A stretch of 54,011 nt of DNA from JBNKDD01 sp050288085 (GTDB lineage Bacteria > Chloroflexota > Anaerolineae > Aggregatilineales > UBA3940), in NCBI GenBank assembly GCA_050288085.1, contig JBNKDD010000006.1, forward strand, positions 1 to 54,011, given 5' to 3'. Numbering within the stretch: position 1 is the stretch's first letter; each line of letters opens with the position of its first letter. Of this stretch, positions 30,582 through 40,068 are shown in pieces. The notes under the pieces are model-generated. The model was given only the letters and a program-made list of their open reading frames with translations, did not search any database and had not been told where the DNA came from. A program made the translations under genes and the position numbers.

Positions 30582-31442
30582 ATGACCGATATAGCTAATC
30601 GCGGCTACGCGAATGCTGACGTGCTGGTTTCCACCGAGTGGGTCGCCGCACACCTGGATGACCCGAATGTGCGAATTGTCGAATCAAACGAAGACCAATT
30701 ACTTTACACCGCAGGGCACATCCCCGGCGCAGTTGAGGTTGATTGGACGGCAGACCTGAACGACCAGGTGTGCCGTGATTACCTCAACCGGGAAGGTTTT
30801 GCCGCGCTGATGTCCCGAATCGGGGCCACGCCCGAAACCACCATCGTATTCTATGGGGATAAAAGCAACTGGTGGGCAACCTACGCCTTCTGGGTATTCC
30901 AACTTTTCGGACACACCCGCGCTAAGATCATGGACGGCGGGCGCTTGAAGTGGGAACAAGAAAAAAGAGAACTGACCCGCGACACTCCGACTTATCCAGA
31001 GACAAACTATCCAGCCCCGGCTCGTAATGACAGCGTATACCGCGCTTTCCGCGATCAGGTGTTGGCGCATATCAACAATGGATTGTCGCTGGTAGACGTG
31101 CGCAGTCCAGCCGAGTATTCCGGCCAACGCTTGCACATGGAAGGCTACCCGAACGAGGGATCGCTGCGTGGTGGGCACATCCCCGGCGCAAAGAATGTTC
31201 CCTGGTCACGGGCAGCAAACGAGGATGGAACGTTCAAGACTGCCGACGAACTGCGGGCCATCTACGAGAGTGAACAGGGACTCACCCCCTCGGAGGAGAT
31301 CATCACCTACTGCCGGATCGGGGAGCGGAGCAGCCATTCCTGGTTTGTTCTGCACTACCTCCTCGGTTATGAGAAAGTCCGTAACTACGATGGAAGCTGG
31401 ACGGAGTGGGGTAATCTGGTTGGCGTGCCGATAGAGAAATGA
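30582..31442 (+). CDS. Thiosulfate / 3-mercaptopyruvate sulfurtransferase (double rhodanese)
   Basis: 286 residues with two rhodanese domains. The N-terminal one (VSTEWVAAHLDDPNVRIVES, AGHIPGAVEVDW) is catalytically empty, as usual; the C-terminal one carries active Cys244 in the six-residue loop CRIGERSS. The enzyme moves a sulfane sulfur from thiosulfate or mercaptopyruvate to an acceptor such as cyanide or a thiol. The preceding signature LVDVRSPAEYSGQRLHMEGY and GGHIPGAKNVPWSRA is intact. Soluble. It overlaps the sufE start by 4 bp, suggesting that the persulfide may be passed to or from SufE. Controlled by the promoter and attenuator upstream. Confidence 0.92.
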   Translation: MTDIANRGYANADVLVSTEWVAAHLDDPNVRIVESNEDQLLYTAGHIPGAVEVDWTADLNDQVCRDYLNREGFAALMSRIGATPETTIVFYGDKSNWWATYAFWVFQLFGHTRAKIMDGGRLKWEQEKRELTRDTPTYPETNYPAPARNDSVYRAFRDQVLAHINNGLSLVDVRSPAEYSGQRLHMEGYPNEGSLRGGHIPGAKNVPWSRAANEDGTFKTADELRAIYESEQGLTPSEEIITYCRIGERSSHSWFVLHYLLGYEKVRNYDGSWTEWGNLVGVPIEK

Positions 31443-31885
31443 CCATGACAGACTATCCAGAAAAATTACAGGAAATCATCGAAGACTTCGAATGGATCAC
31501 CGACCGGAGCGAACGCACCGACATGCTGATCTACTACGCTGACCAGTTTGTCGAAGTGCCGGAGCGGATAGCCACCCGGCCCTACCCGGAGGATCACCGC
31601 GTCCCGGCATGTGAATCGGAGGCTTTTGTCTGGATGGAACCACAGCCGGACGGAACCCTCAAGTTTCACTTCGCGGTTGAGAATCCACAGGGGCTTTCGG
31701 CCAAGGCGATGGCGGCCATCCTCGACCAGACCATCTCCGGTCTATCCCCGGAGAAGATCGCCAAAATCTCGCCGGATATCGTATTCGCCTTATTTGGCAA
31801 GGATATTTCGATGGGGAAAGGGCAGGGATTGACGGCTATGGTTCGCCAGGTCAAAACCTACGCTGAACAAGCCCTGAAGCATTGA
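31439..31885 (+). CDS. sufE: SufE family sulfur acceptor protein
   Basis: 148 residues, the family's usual length. Persulfide-carrying Cys58 is in HRVPACESEAFVW, with the downstream GLSAKAMAAILDQTISGLSP helices. SufE accepts sulfur from the cysteine desulfurase SufS and hands it to the SufBCD scaffold for Fe-S cluster assembly. No suf genes lie in the window; pairing with a rhodanese instead suggests an alternative sulfur source or a role in protecting against thiosulfate or cyanide. It starts at the ATGA overlap with the rhodanese stop; a second ATG is two codons in. A terminator follows directly. Confidence 0.9.
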   Translation: MTMTDYPEKLQEIIEDFEWITDRSERTDMLIYYADQFVEVPERIATRPYPEDHRVPACESEAFVWMEPQPDGTLKFHFAVENPQGLSAKAMAAILDQTISGLSPEKIAKISPDIVFALFGKDISMGKGQGLTAMVRQVKTYAEQALKH

Positions 31886-31899
31886 CGCTCGTTCCATGT

Positions 31900-31934
31900 A
31901 AAGACCGGTGGCAAGTGGTGTCACCGGTCTTTTC
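31900..31934 (+). terminator. Rho-independent terminator of the rhodanese-sufE operon
   Basis: AAAGACCGGTG (31900-31910) pairs with CACCGGTCTTT (31922-31932) around an 11-nt loop, followed by TTCG. The stem is 15 bases after the sufE stop. Confidence 0.85.
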
Positions 31935-32031
31935 GTTTCAAGTGGATCATTGTAGAGTCACCAATGCCGACTCTTTTGATGATCTCCTGTCAGGTATCCC
32001 TTAAGTGAGTTGTCTTGTAAATATGGATGGA

Positions 32032-32517
32032 TCACCGCAAGGCTGCCAGAATTTCTCCGGCCCAGTGCTCCGCACGTTCTATTTCGCCATCTATCAGGGG
32101 GCCTTCCGTGCCTGTCACATAGAATCCCATCGAAGGGATGACCAGCTCCCCGCCCTTTTTCTTAAGCAGGTCTTCAATATGTTTATCAGCATATGCTGCC
32201 CGTCCCCATAACTTGACGAAAAACGCCAGCGTTTTTGTTTCATCAATAGCCGACTGCGGGAAACGCGTGTCAAAGGCCGTGACCTTGACCCCTTTCAATC
32301 CATTTTGGGGGATGTCTTTCAGCATCTCCATAATGGCAGGGGAAGCGTTAAATGAGCGGGTCGGTGAGCCGACGACCAGCAAGCCCAACCCGGTCAGGTG
32401 ATCGGGTGTTACCTGGCTAACCTGTAATACCTCAGCAGAGTCGAGCCCCTGCCCAATCGCCTGTGCGATCTTTTCGGTGTTGCTGAAAAATGAATCGTAG
32501 ATAACCAATACCTTCAT
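32032..32517 (-). CDS. Flavodoxin family protein
   Basis: 161 residues. The FMN-phosphate loop is YDSFFSNTEKIAQAIG at the N-terminus; VVGSPTRSFNASPAI and the second loop FDTRFPQSA follow the flavodoxin/FMN-binding pattern. Flavodoxins are small electron carriers; close relatives (flavodoxin-like NADPH-free quinone or protoporphyrinogen-type proteins) are also possible. The ATG at 32517 follows GAGG by 8 bases and is preferred over the upstream TTG. No redox partner is adjacent. It is convergent with sufE and divergent from the leucine-rich repeat gene. Confidence 0.85.
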   Translation of the reverse strand: MKVLVIYDSFFSNTEKIAQAIGQGLDSAEVLQVSQVTPDHLTGLGLLVVGSPTRSFNASPAIMEMLKDIPQNGLKGVKVTAFDTRFPQSAIDETKTLAFFVKLWGRAAYADKHIEDLLKKKGGELVIPSMGFYVTGTEGPLIDGEIERAEHWAGEILAALR

Positions 32518-32667
32518 CAAAGTAACCTCTAAGTGCCAGTGTTCGTTTGCTCTTCCATCGATTCAACGAGAAAGACTCACTTTTATTCGGTTTTGGCATT
32601 CAATTTCTGATAACTCATGGTAAGCTTGTCAAGGGCTTTTCTTCATTTTGAAGATCCGAGGATTATT

Positions 32668-33351
32668 ATGAACGATAAAGAACTGCTTGAACTTATCACG
32701 GCAGCGGAAGAAGAAGATCGGGAATCGCTTGATTTAGGGGGGAGCAACCTTACCGAACTTCCGGCTGAAATCGGGCGATTGACCCATCTCACCGAACTCC
32801 GATTGCATAAAAACCAATTAAGCGTGCTGCCTGCTGAAATCGGTCAGCTTACCAGGCTAACTATTCTTGATGTACGGTACAATCGACTTGTTGCTCTGCC
32901 ACCCGAAATCGGGAGATTGACCAACCTGACAGAACTCTATCTCCGGAGTAATTATCTGAGCATATTACCCAACGAAATTGGGCAACTAACCCATCTCACC
33001 ATACTTGATCTGCATGACAACCAGCTTGACATGCTGCCATCTAAAATTGGGCGGTTGGCAAGCCTTACCGAGCTTTATCTCCGACATAATCAACTGCGGG
33101 CCTTACCATCTGAAATCGGCCAACTGACTAACCTGAAGGTGCTGTCTCTCCACAACAACCAGCTTGACATGATACCCCCTGAGATCGGCCAATTAACCAA
33201 TCTGACCTCGCTCCGATTGCACAGCAACAAACTTCACACCCTGCCGGATGAAGTCGCAGCTCTTACTAACTTGGTCACATTCGATCTATTTGGCAACCCA
33301 CTGGAGTCAAGCACCCTGCCACAGGAGATACGAAAACTCCTGGAACTATAG
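32668..33351 (+). CDS. Leucine-rich repeat protein
   Basis: About 227 residues. After ~25 residues of acidic start (MNDKELLELITAAEEEDRES), eight to nine repeats of 23 residues follow the pattern LPxEIGxLTxLTxLxLxxNxL, typical of the bacterial LRR class related to the plant intracellular Ras-group-related LRR and YopM-like proteins. Such repeats form a curved solenoid for protein binding. No signal peptide, kinase, or Roc-COR GTPase part is present, so it is a free cytosolic LRR. The 69-bp DNA repeats make it prone to copy-number change. GAGG 7 bases before ATG 32668 sets the start. The 3' end converges on the FAD oxidoreductase. Confidence 0.88.
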   Translation: MNDKELLELITAAEEEDRESLDLGGSNLTELPAEIGRLTHLTELRLHKNQLSVLPAEIGQLTRLTILDVRYNRLVALPPEIGRLTNLTELYLRSNYLSILPNEIGQLTHLTILDLHDNQLDMLPSKIGRLASLTELYLRHNQLRALPSEIGQLTNLKVLSLHNNQLDMIPPEIGQLTNLTSLRLHSNKLHTLPDEVAALTNLVTFDLFGNPLESSTLPQEIRKLLEL

Positions 33352-33368
33352 CGCACTTTCGATCCGCA

Positions 33369-34709
<1,341 letters not shown>

Positions 34710-34740
34710 GGTAGCTCCCTATGTGCTCCGCGAAAGTGAT

Positions 34741-35769
34741 CTACTTCGATAGCGATTCTGGTTCAGGCTGACTGGTAGACTGGATGGCCTGTGCAAAGTC
34801 CTGCCAGCGGACCCCCTGCCGGGCCATATAATAAAACCCCAACAACGTAATCGGCAGCCAGAGCGCCGCGTGCAATACCAACGTATAAGCCCCGGCGACA
34901 TTCTCTTCAACACCAAACACCTTCAGAATTTCGATGCCGGGTTCATCGAATGTCCCAACATAGCCCGGTGAACTGGGCAGGGTGGTGGCAAGATTAACCA
35001 CCGCCGTCATCAGCATCAGGACAAAGAAGCTGACCTGAAAGTCAAAAGCGTGCATCACGAACCAGTATTTGGTGGTTTCAGTCAACCAGATCAGCAGCGA
35101 TGAGACCAGCGTCATCAGCATATCAGCCGGGCTGCGAAGCGATGCAAGCCCATCCAAGAAACGGTCAGCAACAGAGATGATCCCTTCTCGCAATTTCTCA
35201 GATGGGATTATCTTATTGAAGATAGTGGTATACAGCCGCCGGGTAAAATCAGGACGCAGGGCCAGCACAAAGAAGGCAATCAACGCCCCGAAAAATAGCA
35301 GTGTCATCCAGATCACAATCTGATCATACGGGGATGGGATTGGGGCGAAGGGCAGCGCCACGAAGACAAAAATAAGCATCACCAACCCATCGAAGATTCT
35401 TTCTACGATGATGGTTGCCAGCGATGCACTGATGCTGACATCCTCATTACGTTTCAGCACCCAGGCCCGGATCACCTCCCCGGCGCGGAAGGGGTAAACA
35501 TTGTTGCCCATATACCCGATCACAACCACCGGGAAGAGTTTATCGAGTTTAATGCGCTTGATCGGGCGGAGTAGATAATGCCAACGCCAGGTGCGTGCCC
35601 ACACCGCGACAAAATACACGGCCACACCGGGCACGATCCACCAGTATTGGGCCCCTCTGATATCCTCCCAGACTTCCTGAAGACTCAGGCCATCCAGGGC
35701 CAGATAGACAAAAACGGCACTAATGGCAATACCGAGGCCAAGAAGCAGCCATCGCCTTATTCGTTGCAT
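34741..35769 (-). CDS. Flippase-like membrane protein (lysylphosphatidylglycerol synthase TM family, UPF0104)
   Basis: About 342 residues with some seven to eight helices. The family blocks VWARTWRWHYLLRPIKRIKL, VIGYMGNNVYPFRAGEVIRA and TTLPSSPGYVGTFDEPGIEI are the aglD/MprF-N-terminal-like signature. These proteins move lipids or lipid-linked sugars across the membrane. There is no C-terminal aminoacyl-transferase domain, so it is not a full MprF. AAGG before ATG 35769 sets the start; an upstream in-frame ATG at 35832 is unlikely. The FAD oxidoreductase lies downstream on the same strand. Confidence 0.82.
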   Translation of the reverse strand: MQRIRRWLLLGLGIAISAVFVYLALDGLSLQEVWEDIRGAQYWWIVPGVAVYFVAVWARTWRWHYLLRPIKRIKLDKLFPVVVIGYMGNNVYPFRAGEVIRAWVLKRNEDVSISASLATIIVERIFDGLVMLIFVFVALPFAPIPSPYDQIVIWMTLLFFGALIAFFVLALRPDFTRRLYTTIFNKIIPSEKLREGIISVADRFLDGLASLRSPADMLMTLVSSLLIWLTETTKYWFVMHAFDFQVSFFVLMLMTAVVNLATTLPSSPGYVGTFDEPGIEILKVFGVEENVAGAYTLVLHAALWLPITLLGFYYMARQGVRWQDFAQAIQSTSQPEPESLSK

Positions 35770-35862
35770 ACCAAAACCTTTATATAGATAAGAGCGGCTG
35801 AATTGTACCACGCGCCTACATGAGATACACATTTACCGCTTTGTTCCCTCAGTGTACCCTGA

Positions 35863-35891
35863 TTGCACATTCTGACCTCTATGCGTATCAT
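35863..35891 (+). promoter_or_regulatory. Promoter of the kinase-regulator-kinase operon
   Basis: TTGCAC (35863-35868), 17 bp and TATCAT (35886-35891). It is the best promoter in the 205-base gap between the divergent flippase-like gene and the first kinase, with a leader of about 75 nt. Confidence 0.45.
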
Positions 35892-35974
35892 AAATGTGGG
35901 TTACCAATTTGTTTTAAGACTTTTACCGAGCCTATTCCTAAAGGCCCAGGTGGGAAGAAAGATGGAGGGCACGG

Positions 35975-38047
35975 GTGGGCACTCATGACCTGCTCAAACA
36001 ACATTTAGACCAGGCTGGTCTCAGCGAAAAAGCGCCACCAGCAGATGAAGAAACTTGGCAGGCATTCCTGAAAAGCGTGGGTCAGGCGTATTCCCTGGCC
36101 GAATCCAACGAGACGCGAGAAGAGATCAAGGCCTACACCAAAGTACTGGAGCAGGCCGTCATTGAGCGGACAGCCCTATTAGCGGAAAATGAAGCCCGCT
36201 ACCGGGATTTGCTCGATAACGCCAATGACCTTGTTCAGAGTGTTGGACCAGAGGGAACTTTTATCTACGTCAATAAACGCTGGCAAGCATTGATGGGTTA
36301 CACGGCTGAAGAAGCTCGCCAGATTCGTTTCGATGATGTGCTGCGTCCCGACCAGGTTTCCCGCTACCAACATCTCTTTAAGCAGTTGCAGCAAGGCAAG
36401 CGCTTCAGGGATGAGGAGTTGATCTACGTCACCCGGTCAGGTGAAGAAATTATCTTAGAGGCTAACCTGTCGTCCCGCATTGTCGAGGGCAAATTCATCT
36501 CCACGCAGACTATCCTCCGCGATGTGACCGCACGGCGCGAGATGGAAGAAGCCCTTTACCACAATCGGCGCACCATGCACCTGATCATCAGTTCGATGCC
36601 AAGCCTGCTGCTTGTCCTTGATGACCAGGATCAGCTCAGTTCATTTTTTGTTCCACCCCATTTCCCGCACATTTTGCAGCACCTTAATGAGGAGCCGCTC
36701 GGCAAGCAGATTGACTATGTGCTCCCTGACACAATGGTCAAAGAAACCCGCAAAGAGTTAAAGCGATCCCGGAAAAGCGACGATACATGCAGCTTCGAAA
36801 CTGCTGTTCAGCACGAACAAGAGACAGCATACCTGGAGGCTCGCATATCCCCGATCACTGATTCTGAAGATATGCTGATCGTCATCGACGACATCACCGA
36901 ACGCAAACGGATGGAAACCGCGCTTGAAGACAGCGAGCGGCGCTACCGTCAGATCGTCGAAGAATCCAGCGACGTAGTCTTTGTTGCTGACCCCACCGGG
37001 TATTTAACCTATGTGAATCCACCCGTTACCCGGATGACCGGCTACCCGACCACCGAACTGCTGGGGATGCACTTTACAATTCTGCTCCCGGAGTCCTACC
37101 GCCTAAGGACGATGGCCTTTTTCCGGCGGCAGATCCGCACCCGCCAGGCCGAAACCCTGATCGAATACCCGATCTTCACCCGCTCCGGGCAGGAACGATG
37201 GGTCGAACAGGTGACGACCATCATCCAGGAAGGCGATCAGGTAGTTGGCATGCAAGGGATTGTCCGGGATGTTACCGAACGCAAGCAGGCCGAAGTCGCT
37301 ACTTTACTGGCTCACGAGCGAGCGATTGAAGCCCTCCGCTTAAAGGATCAAATCGTCGCCAATGTCAGCCATGACCTGCGCACCCCTCTCACCTCGATCA
37401 TGGGGTATGCCGATATTATGATGCAGGGAGTCTACGGAACCCTCAACGAGCGGCAGGGACGAGCCATCCGGCGCATCGACTCCAGTGCCCGCCAGCTCTT
37501 GAATCTGGTCAACGATCTACTGGATAAAGCCCAGATCGAATCCGGCATGCTGACCGTCAAATCCGAACTTTTCTCAATCTCGGACCTGTTAAATGGGGTC
37601 ACGTCAATGATGGGACCACAAGCCGAAACCAGGGGACTTGAACTGGTCACTATTGTTGCCGACGATATGCCGCAAACCGTCGTCGGCGACCAGCGTCGCC
37701 TGGAACAAATCCTTAACAATCTGGTAGGCAATGCCTTAAAGTTCACCGAAGAGGGGGGGATCGAAGTAACCATCTCCAATCAGGGTGATGGGCACTATGC
37801 ACTCAGGGTAACCGATACCGGCCCTGGTATTCCCGAAGCCGCCCGCCAACAAATCTTTGACGCTTTCTATCAGGTCGATGGATCGGCAACCCGCAAGCAT
37901 GGTGGAGTTGGGTTAGGCTTATCCATTGTGCAGCAGTTGACCGGCCTGATGGGGGGACAGGTCACGCTTGATAGTGAAGTTGGACAGGGAAGCACTTTTA
38001 CCGTTGTTCTCCCACTCAGAACAGAACCAGAACCCGACAAGGAGTAG
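35975..38047 (+). CDS. PAS-domain sensor histidine kinase
   Basis: 690 residues, soluble. The first ~65 residues (LLKQHLDQAGLSEKAPP, WQAFLKSVGQAYSLAES) are a small helical module shared with the kinase at 38452. Three PAS domains follow: ~70-190 (YRDLLDNANDLVQSVGPEGT, ends DVTARREMEEAL), a degenerate one ~195-310 and ~325-445 (YRQIVEESSDVVFVADPTG, ends DVTERKQAE). HisKA has His466 in VSHDLRTPLTS. The ATPase shows NNLVGNALKFTEEGG, VTDTGPGIP and HGGVGLGLSIVQQL. GTG start with GGAGG 7 bases upstream. Next to it are a receiver protein and a second kinase, so the three probably form one pathway. Confidence 0.9.
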   Translation: MGTHDLLKQHLDQAGLSEKAPPADEETWQAFLKSVGQAYSLAESNETREEIKAYTKVLEQAVIERTALLAENEARYRDLLDNANDLVQSVGPEGTFIYVNKRWQALMGYTAEEARQIRFDDVLRPDQVSRYQHLFKQLQQGKRFRDEELIYVTRSGEEIILEANLSSRIVEGKFISTQTILRDVTARREMEEALYHNRRTMHLIISSMPSLLLVLDDQDQLSSFFVPPHFPHILQHLNEEPLGKQIDYVLPDTMVKETRKELKRSRKSDDTCSFETAVQHEQETAYLEARISPITDSEDMLIVIDDITERKRMETALEDSERRYRQIVEESSDVVFVADPTGYLTYVNPPVTRMTGYPTTELLGMHFTILLPESYRLRTMAFFRRQIRTRQAETLIEYPIFTRSGQERWVEQVTTIIQEGDQVVGMQGIVRDVTERKQAEVATLLAHERAIEALRLKDQIVANVSHDLRTPLTSIMGYADIMMQGVYGTLNERQGRAIRRIDSSARQLLNLVNDLLDKAQIESGMLTVKSELFSISDLLNGVTSMMGPQAETRGLELVTIVADDMPQTVVGDQRRLEQILNNLVGNALKFTEEGGIEVTISNQGDGHYALRVTDTGPGIPEAARQQIFDAFYQVDGSATRKHGGVGLGLSIVQQLTGLMGGQVTLDSEVGQGSTFTVVLPLRTEPEPDKE

Positions 38048-38054
38048 CTGTCTC

Positions 38055-38450
38055 ATGTCACAACCAAAGGCATTTATTATCGAAGATGATGAAGACCTCG
38101 CCATGATCTTTACGCATGCTCTGACCAGCGCCGACTTTGATGTAGAGGTCATCTCAAACGGTAAAGATGCCATCGAGCGCCTTGATAAGTTCGTCCCTGA
38201 CATTATTATCCTGGATATGCATTTGCCCCATGTCTCCGGTGTGGATGTCCTGGCCCATATGAAAAAAGATAAAACACGTTTTGAAAAGACCCGTGTCATC
38301 GTCACTACGGCGGATGCGCGTCTAGCCGAGGAAGTGAATGACCAGGCCGACCTGGCTCTGGTCAAACCGGTGACCTTCAAGCAGATACAAGTTCTGGCTG
38401 CTCGCTTACGCCAACCACGAGAAGAACCTCCTATTTCAAAAAAGGAGTAG
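38055..38450 (+). CDS. Single-domain response regulator (REC)
   Basis: 131 residues, receiver domain only. The acidic pair is IIEDDED, the phospho-acceptor is Asp54 in IIILDMHLPHVSGVD, the switch Thr/Ser is in VIVTTADA and the Lys in LVKPVTFKQI. There is no output domain, so it acts as a phosphate relay or through protein contacts. AAGGAG is 9 bases before ATG 38055, and the gene sits between two kinases, which suggests it shuttles signal between them. Confidence 0.92.
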   Translation: MSQPKAFIIEDDEDLAMIFTHALTSADFDVEVISNGKDAIERLDKFVPDIIILDMHLPHVSGVDVLAHMKKDKTRFEKTRVIVTTADARLAEEVNDQADLALVKPVTFKQIQVLAARLRQPREEPPISKKE

Positions 38451-38451
38451 T

Positions 38452-40062
38452 ATGGATATTCATCCGCATCTGAAACAACAACTCAAAGACATGGGGCTGA
38501 GTGAAAAGCCCCCTTCTCGTGATGATTGGGAAAGCTTCTTAACCCAGGTCAGCGACCATTACCGGCAGCTTGAACTTGACCAGGGAATGTACGAGCGCCT
38601 GCTTTCCGTTTCCTCGGATGAGATGCGCAGGCAGTATGAGAACGAACACGATAAACGCAAAGTCGCCGAGTTGATGCTCAACGTGATCGCGGCGGCAGCC
38701 TCCTCAATGAAACCCCAGGATGCCCTGGATGTCATGTGCAAAGAATTAGCCTATGCGCTTGATTTACCAATGGCGGCCTTTGCTGTTCTGGAAGAGGATA
38801 ACCCAAACTACCTGAAGGTGGTTGCTGAGTATGTAGAACCGGGTCAGGAGCCCGCCCTGGGCGTATTGATCCCGATTGAGAACAACGATCTCACCCAATA
38901 CGTATTAAAGCATCGCACCCATCTGGTGATCTCTGACGCCCGGACCGACCCCCGAACCATGCCTTTCCGGGACACCGTGATGGCACGCGGCACAGTGTCG
39001 CTGATGCTCATCCCCCTGGTAGTTCAAAATCAGGTAATCGGTACACTTGGCCTCGATTCAATTGAGCCACGTGAATTCACCCCCGAAGAAATCGCCCTGG
39101 CGCATAACGTCGCGGCGGCTGCCGGGCAGGCTTTTCAATATGCCCGGTTATATGCAGCAGTCCAGGCGGAACTGGTCGAGCGCAAGAAGACCGAAATCCA
39201 GCTAAAGAATGCCAAAGCCCTGGCGGAAGCGGCCAACAATGCCAAAAGCACATTTCTGGCGACCATGAGTCATGAGCTGCGCACCCCGTTAAACAGCATC
39301 ATCGGCTATACCGACCTGCTGCGCCAACAAATATACGGACAGCTTAACGACCGGCAGAGCGAACGATTGGATACAATCCTGAGTAATGCCCATCAATTGC
39401 TGCAATTGATCAACGATATCCTCGACCTGTCTAAGATCGAAACCGGGAAGATGGAGCTCAACGTTCAGGGCTGTGAATTAAAGCCGGTGGTCGTAGAGTG
39501 CCTGGAAACCTATGCTCCCCAGGCTAAACAGAAAGGGCTGGAACTGAACGTCCGTATCCCGGACGATCTACCTTCCGTGCGCTGTGACCAGGATCGTCTG
39601 CTTCAAATCATGGCAAACCTGATCAGCAATGCGGTGAAATTTACGGAGGCTGGATCAGTAACCATTGAGGCCCATCATATCCAGCTCGGAGAACTGGCCG
39701 TCATGCCGCCCGGTATTTCACCCTCGCGCGACGGTTGGGTTTCAATTGCCGTAACGGATACGGGGATTGGGATTGCGAAAGAAAACTACGAAGTTATTTT
39801 TGATGAATTTCGCCAGCTTGACGACTCGCTGACCCGGCANNNNNNNNNNGGGATTGGGATTGCGAAAGAAAACTACGAAGTTATTTTTGATGAATTTCGC
39901 CAGCTTGACGACTCGCTGACCCGGCAGTATGAAGGAACCGGCCTGGGATTAGCTCTCACCCGCCGCCTGGCGAGTATGATGAATGGTTACATCTGGTTGG
40001 AGAGTACGCTCGGCGAGGGCAGCACCTTCAACGTGCTGCTGCCGGTTGTACCTCCATCGTAA
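38452..40062 (+). CDS. GAF-domain histidine kinase (interrupted by an assembly duplication)
   Basis: The translated frame is 536 residues but includes 29 false ones; the real protein should be about 507. Order: the N-terminal module shared with the kinase at 35975 (HPHLKQQLKDMGLSEKPP, WESFLTQVSDHYRQLEL), a GAF domain ~80-240 (LDVMCKELAYALDLPMAAFA, VQNQVIGTLGLDS), a coiled coil, HisKA with His274 (MSHELRTPLNSIIGYTDLL) and an ATPase (NLISNAVKFTEAGS, VTDTGIGIAKENY, GTGLGLALTRRLASMM). The duplication lies between G1 and G2 and keeps the reading frame because 77+10 bases equals 29 codons. It starts 1 base after the receiver gene's stop. Confidence 0.88.
   Translation: MDIHPHLKQQLKDMGLSEKPPSRDDWESFLTQVSDHYRQLELDQGMYERLLSVSSDEMRRQYENEHDKRKVAELMLNVIAAAASSMKPQDALDVMCKELAYALDLPMAAFAVLEEDNPNYLKVVAEYVEPGQEPALGVLIPIENNDLTQYVLKHRTHLVISDARTDPRTMPFRDTVMARGTVSLMLIPLVVQNQVIGTLGLDSIEPREFTPEEIALAHNVAAAAGQAFQYARLYAAVQAELVERKKTEIQLKNAKALAEAANNAKSTFLATMSHELRTPLNSIIGYTDLLRQQIYGQLNDRQSERLDTILSNAHQLLQLINDILDLSKIETGKMELNVQGCELKPVVVECLETYAPQAKQKGLELNVRIPDDLPSVRCDQDRLLQIMANLISNAVKFTEAGSVTIEAHHIQLGELAVMPPGISPSRDGWVSIAVTDTGIGIAKENYEVIFDEFRQLDDSLTRXXXXGIGIAKENYEVIFDEFRQLDDSLTRQYEGTGLGLALTRRLASMMNGYIWLESTLGEGSTFNVLLPVVPPS
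39763..39926 (+). repeat. 77-bp perfect duplication flanking a 10-N gap
   Basis: 39763-39839 and 39850-39926 are identical, separated by ten N. Contig ends that overlap by one assembly k-mer (77 is a standard value) and were joined with a fixed N spacer would give exactly this. It is most likely an artefact, not biology. Confidence 0.92.
39840..39849. other. Scaffold gap (10 N)
   Basis: Ten unresolved bases inside the kinase ATPase domain. The flanking copies show that there is probably no missing sequence; removing one copy and the N run restores an ordinary histidine kinase. Confidence 0.95.
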
Positions 40063-40068
40063 ACCGGC

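Noticed and set aside
32668..33351. CRISPR-like array from regularly spaced repeats
   Set aside because: The repeats are coding, imperfect, 69 bp apart with no unique spacers, and translate to leucine-rich repeats.
39763..39926. A real tandem duplication in the kinase ATPase domain
   Set aside because: Perfect identity, a length equal to a standard k-mer and the N spacer point to an unmerged contig overlap.
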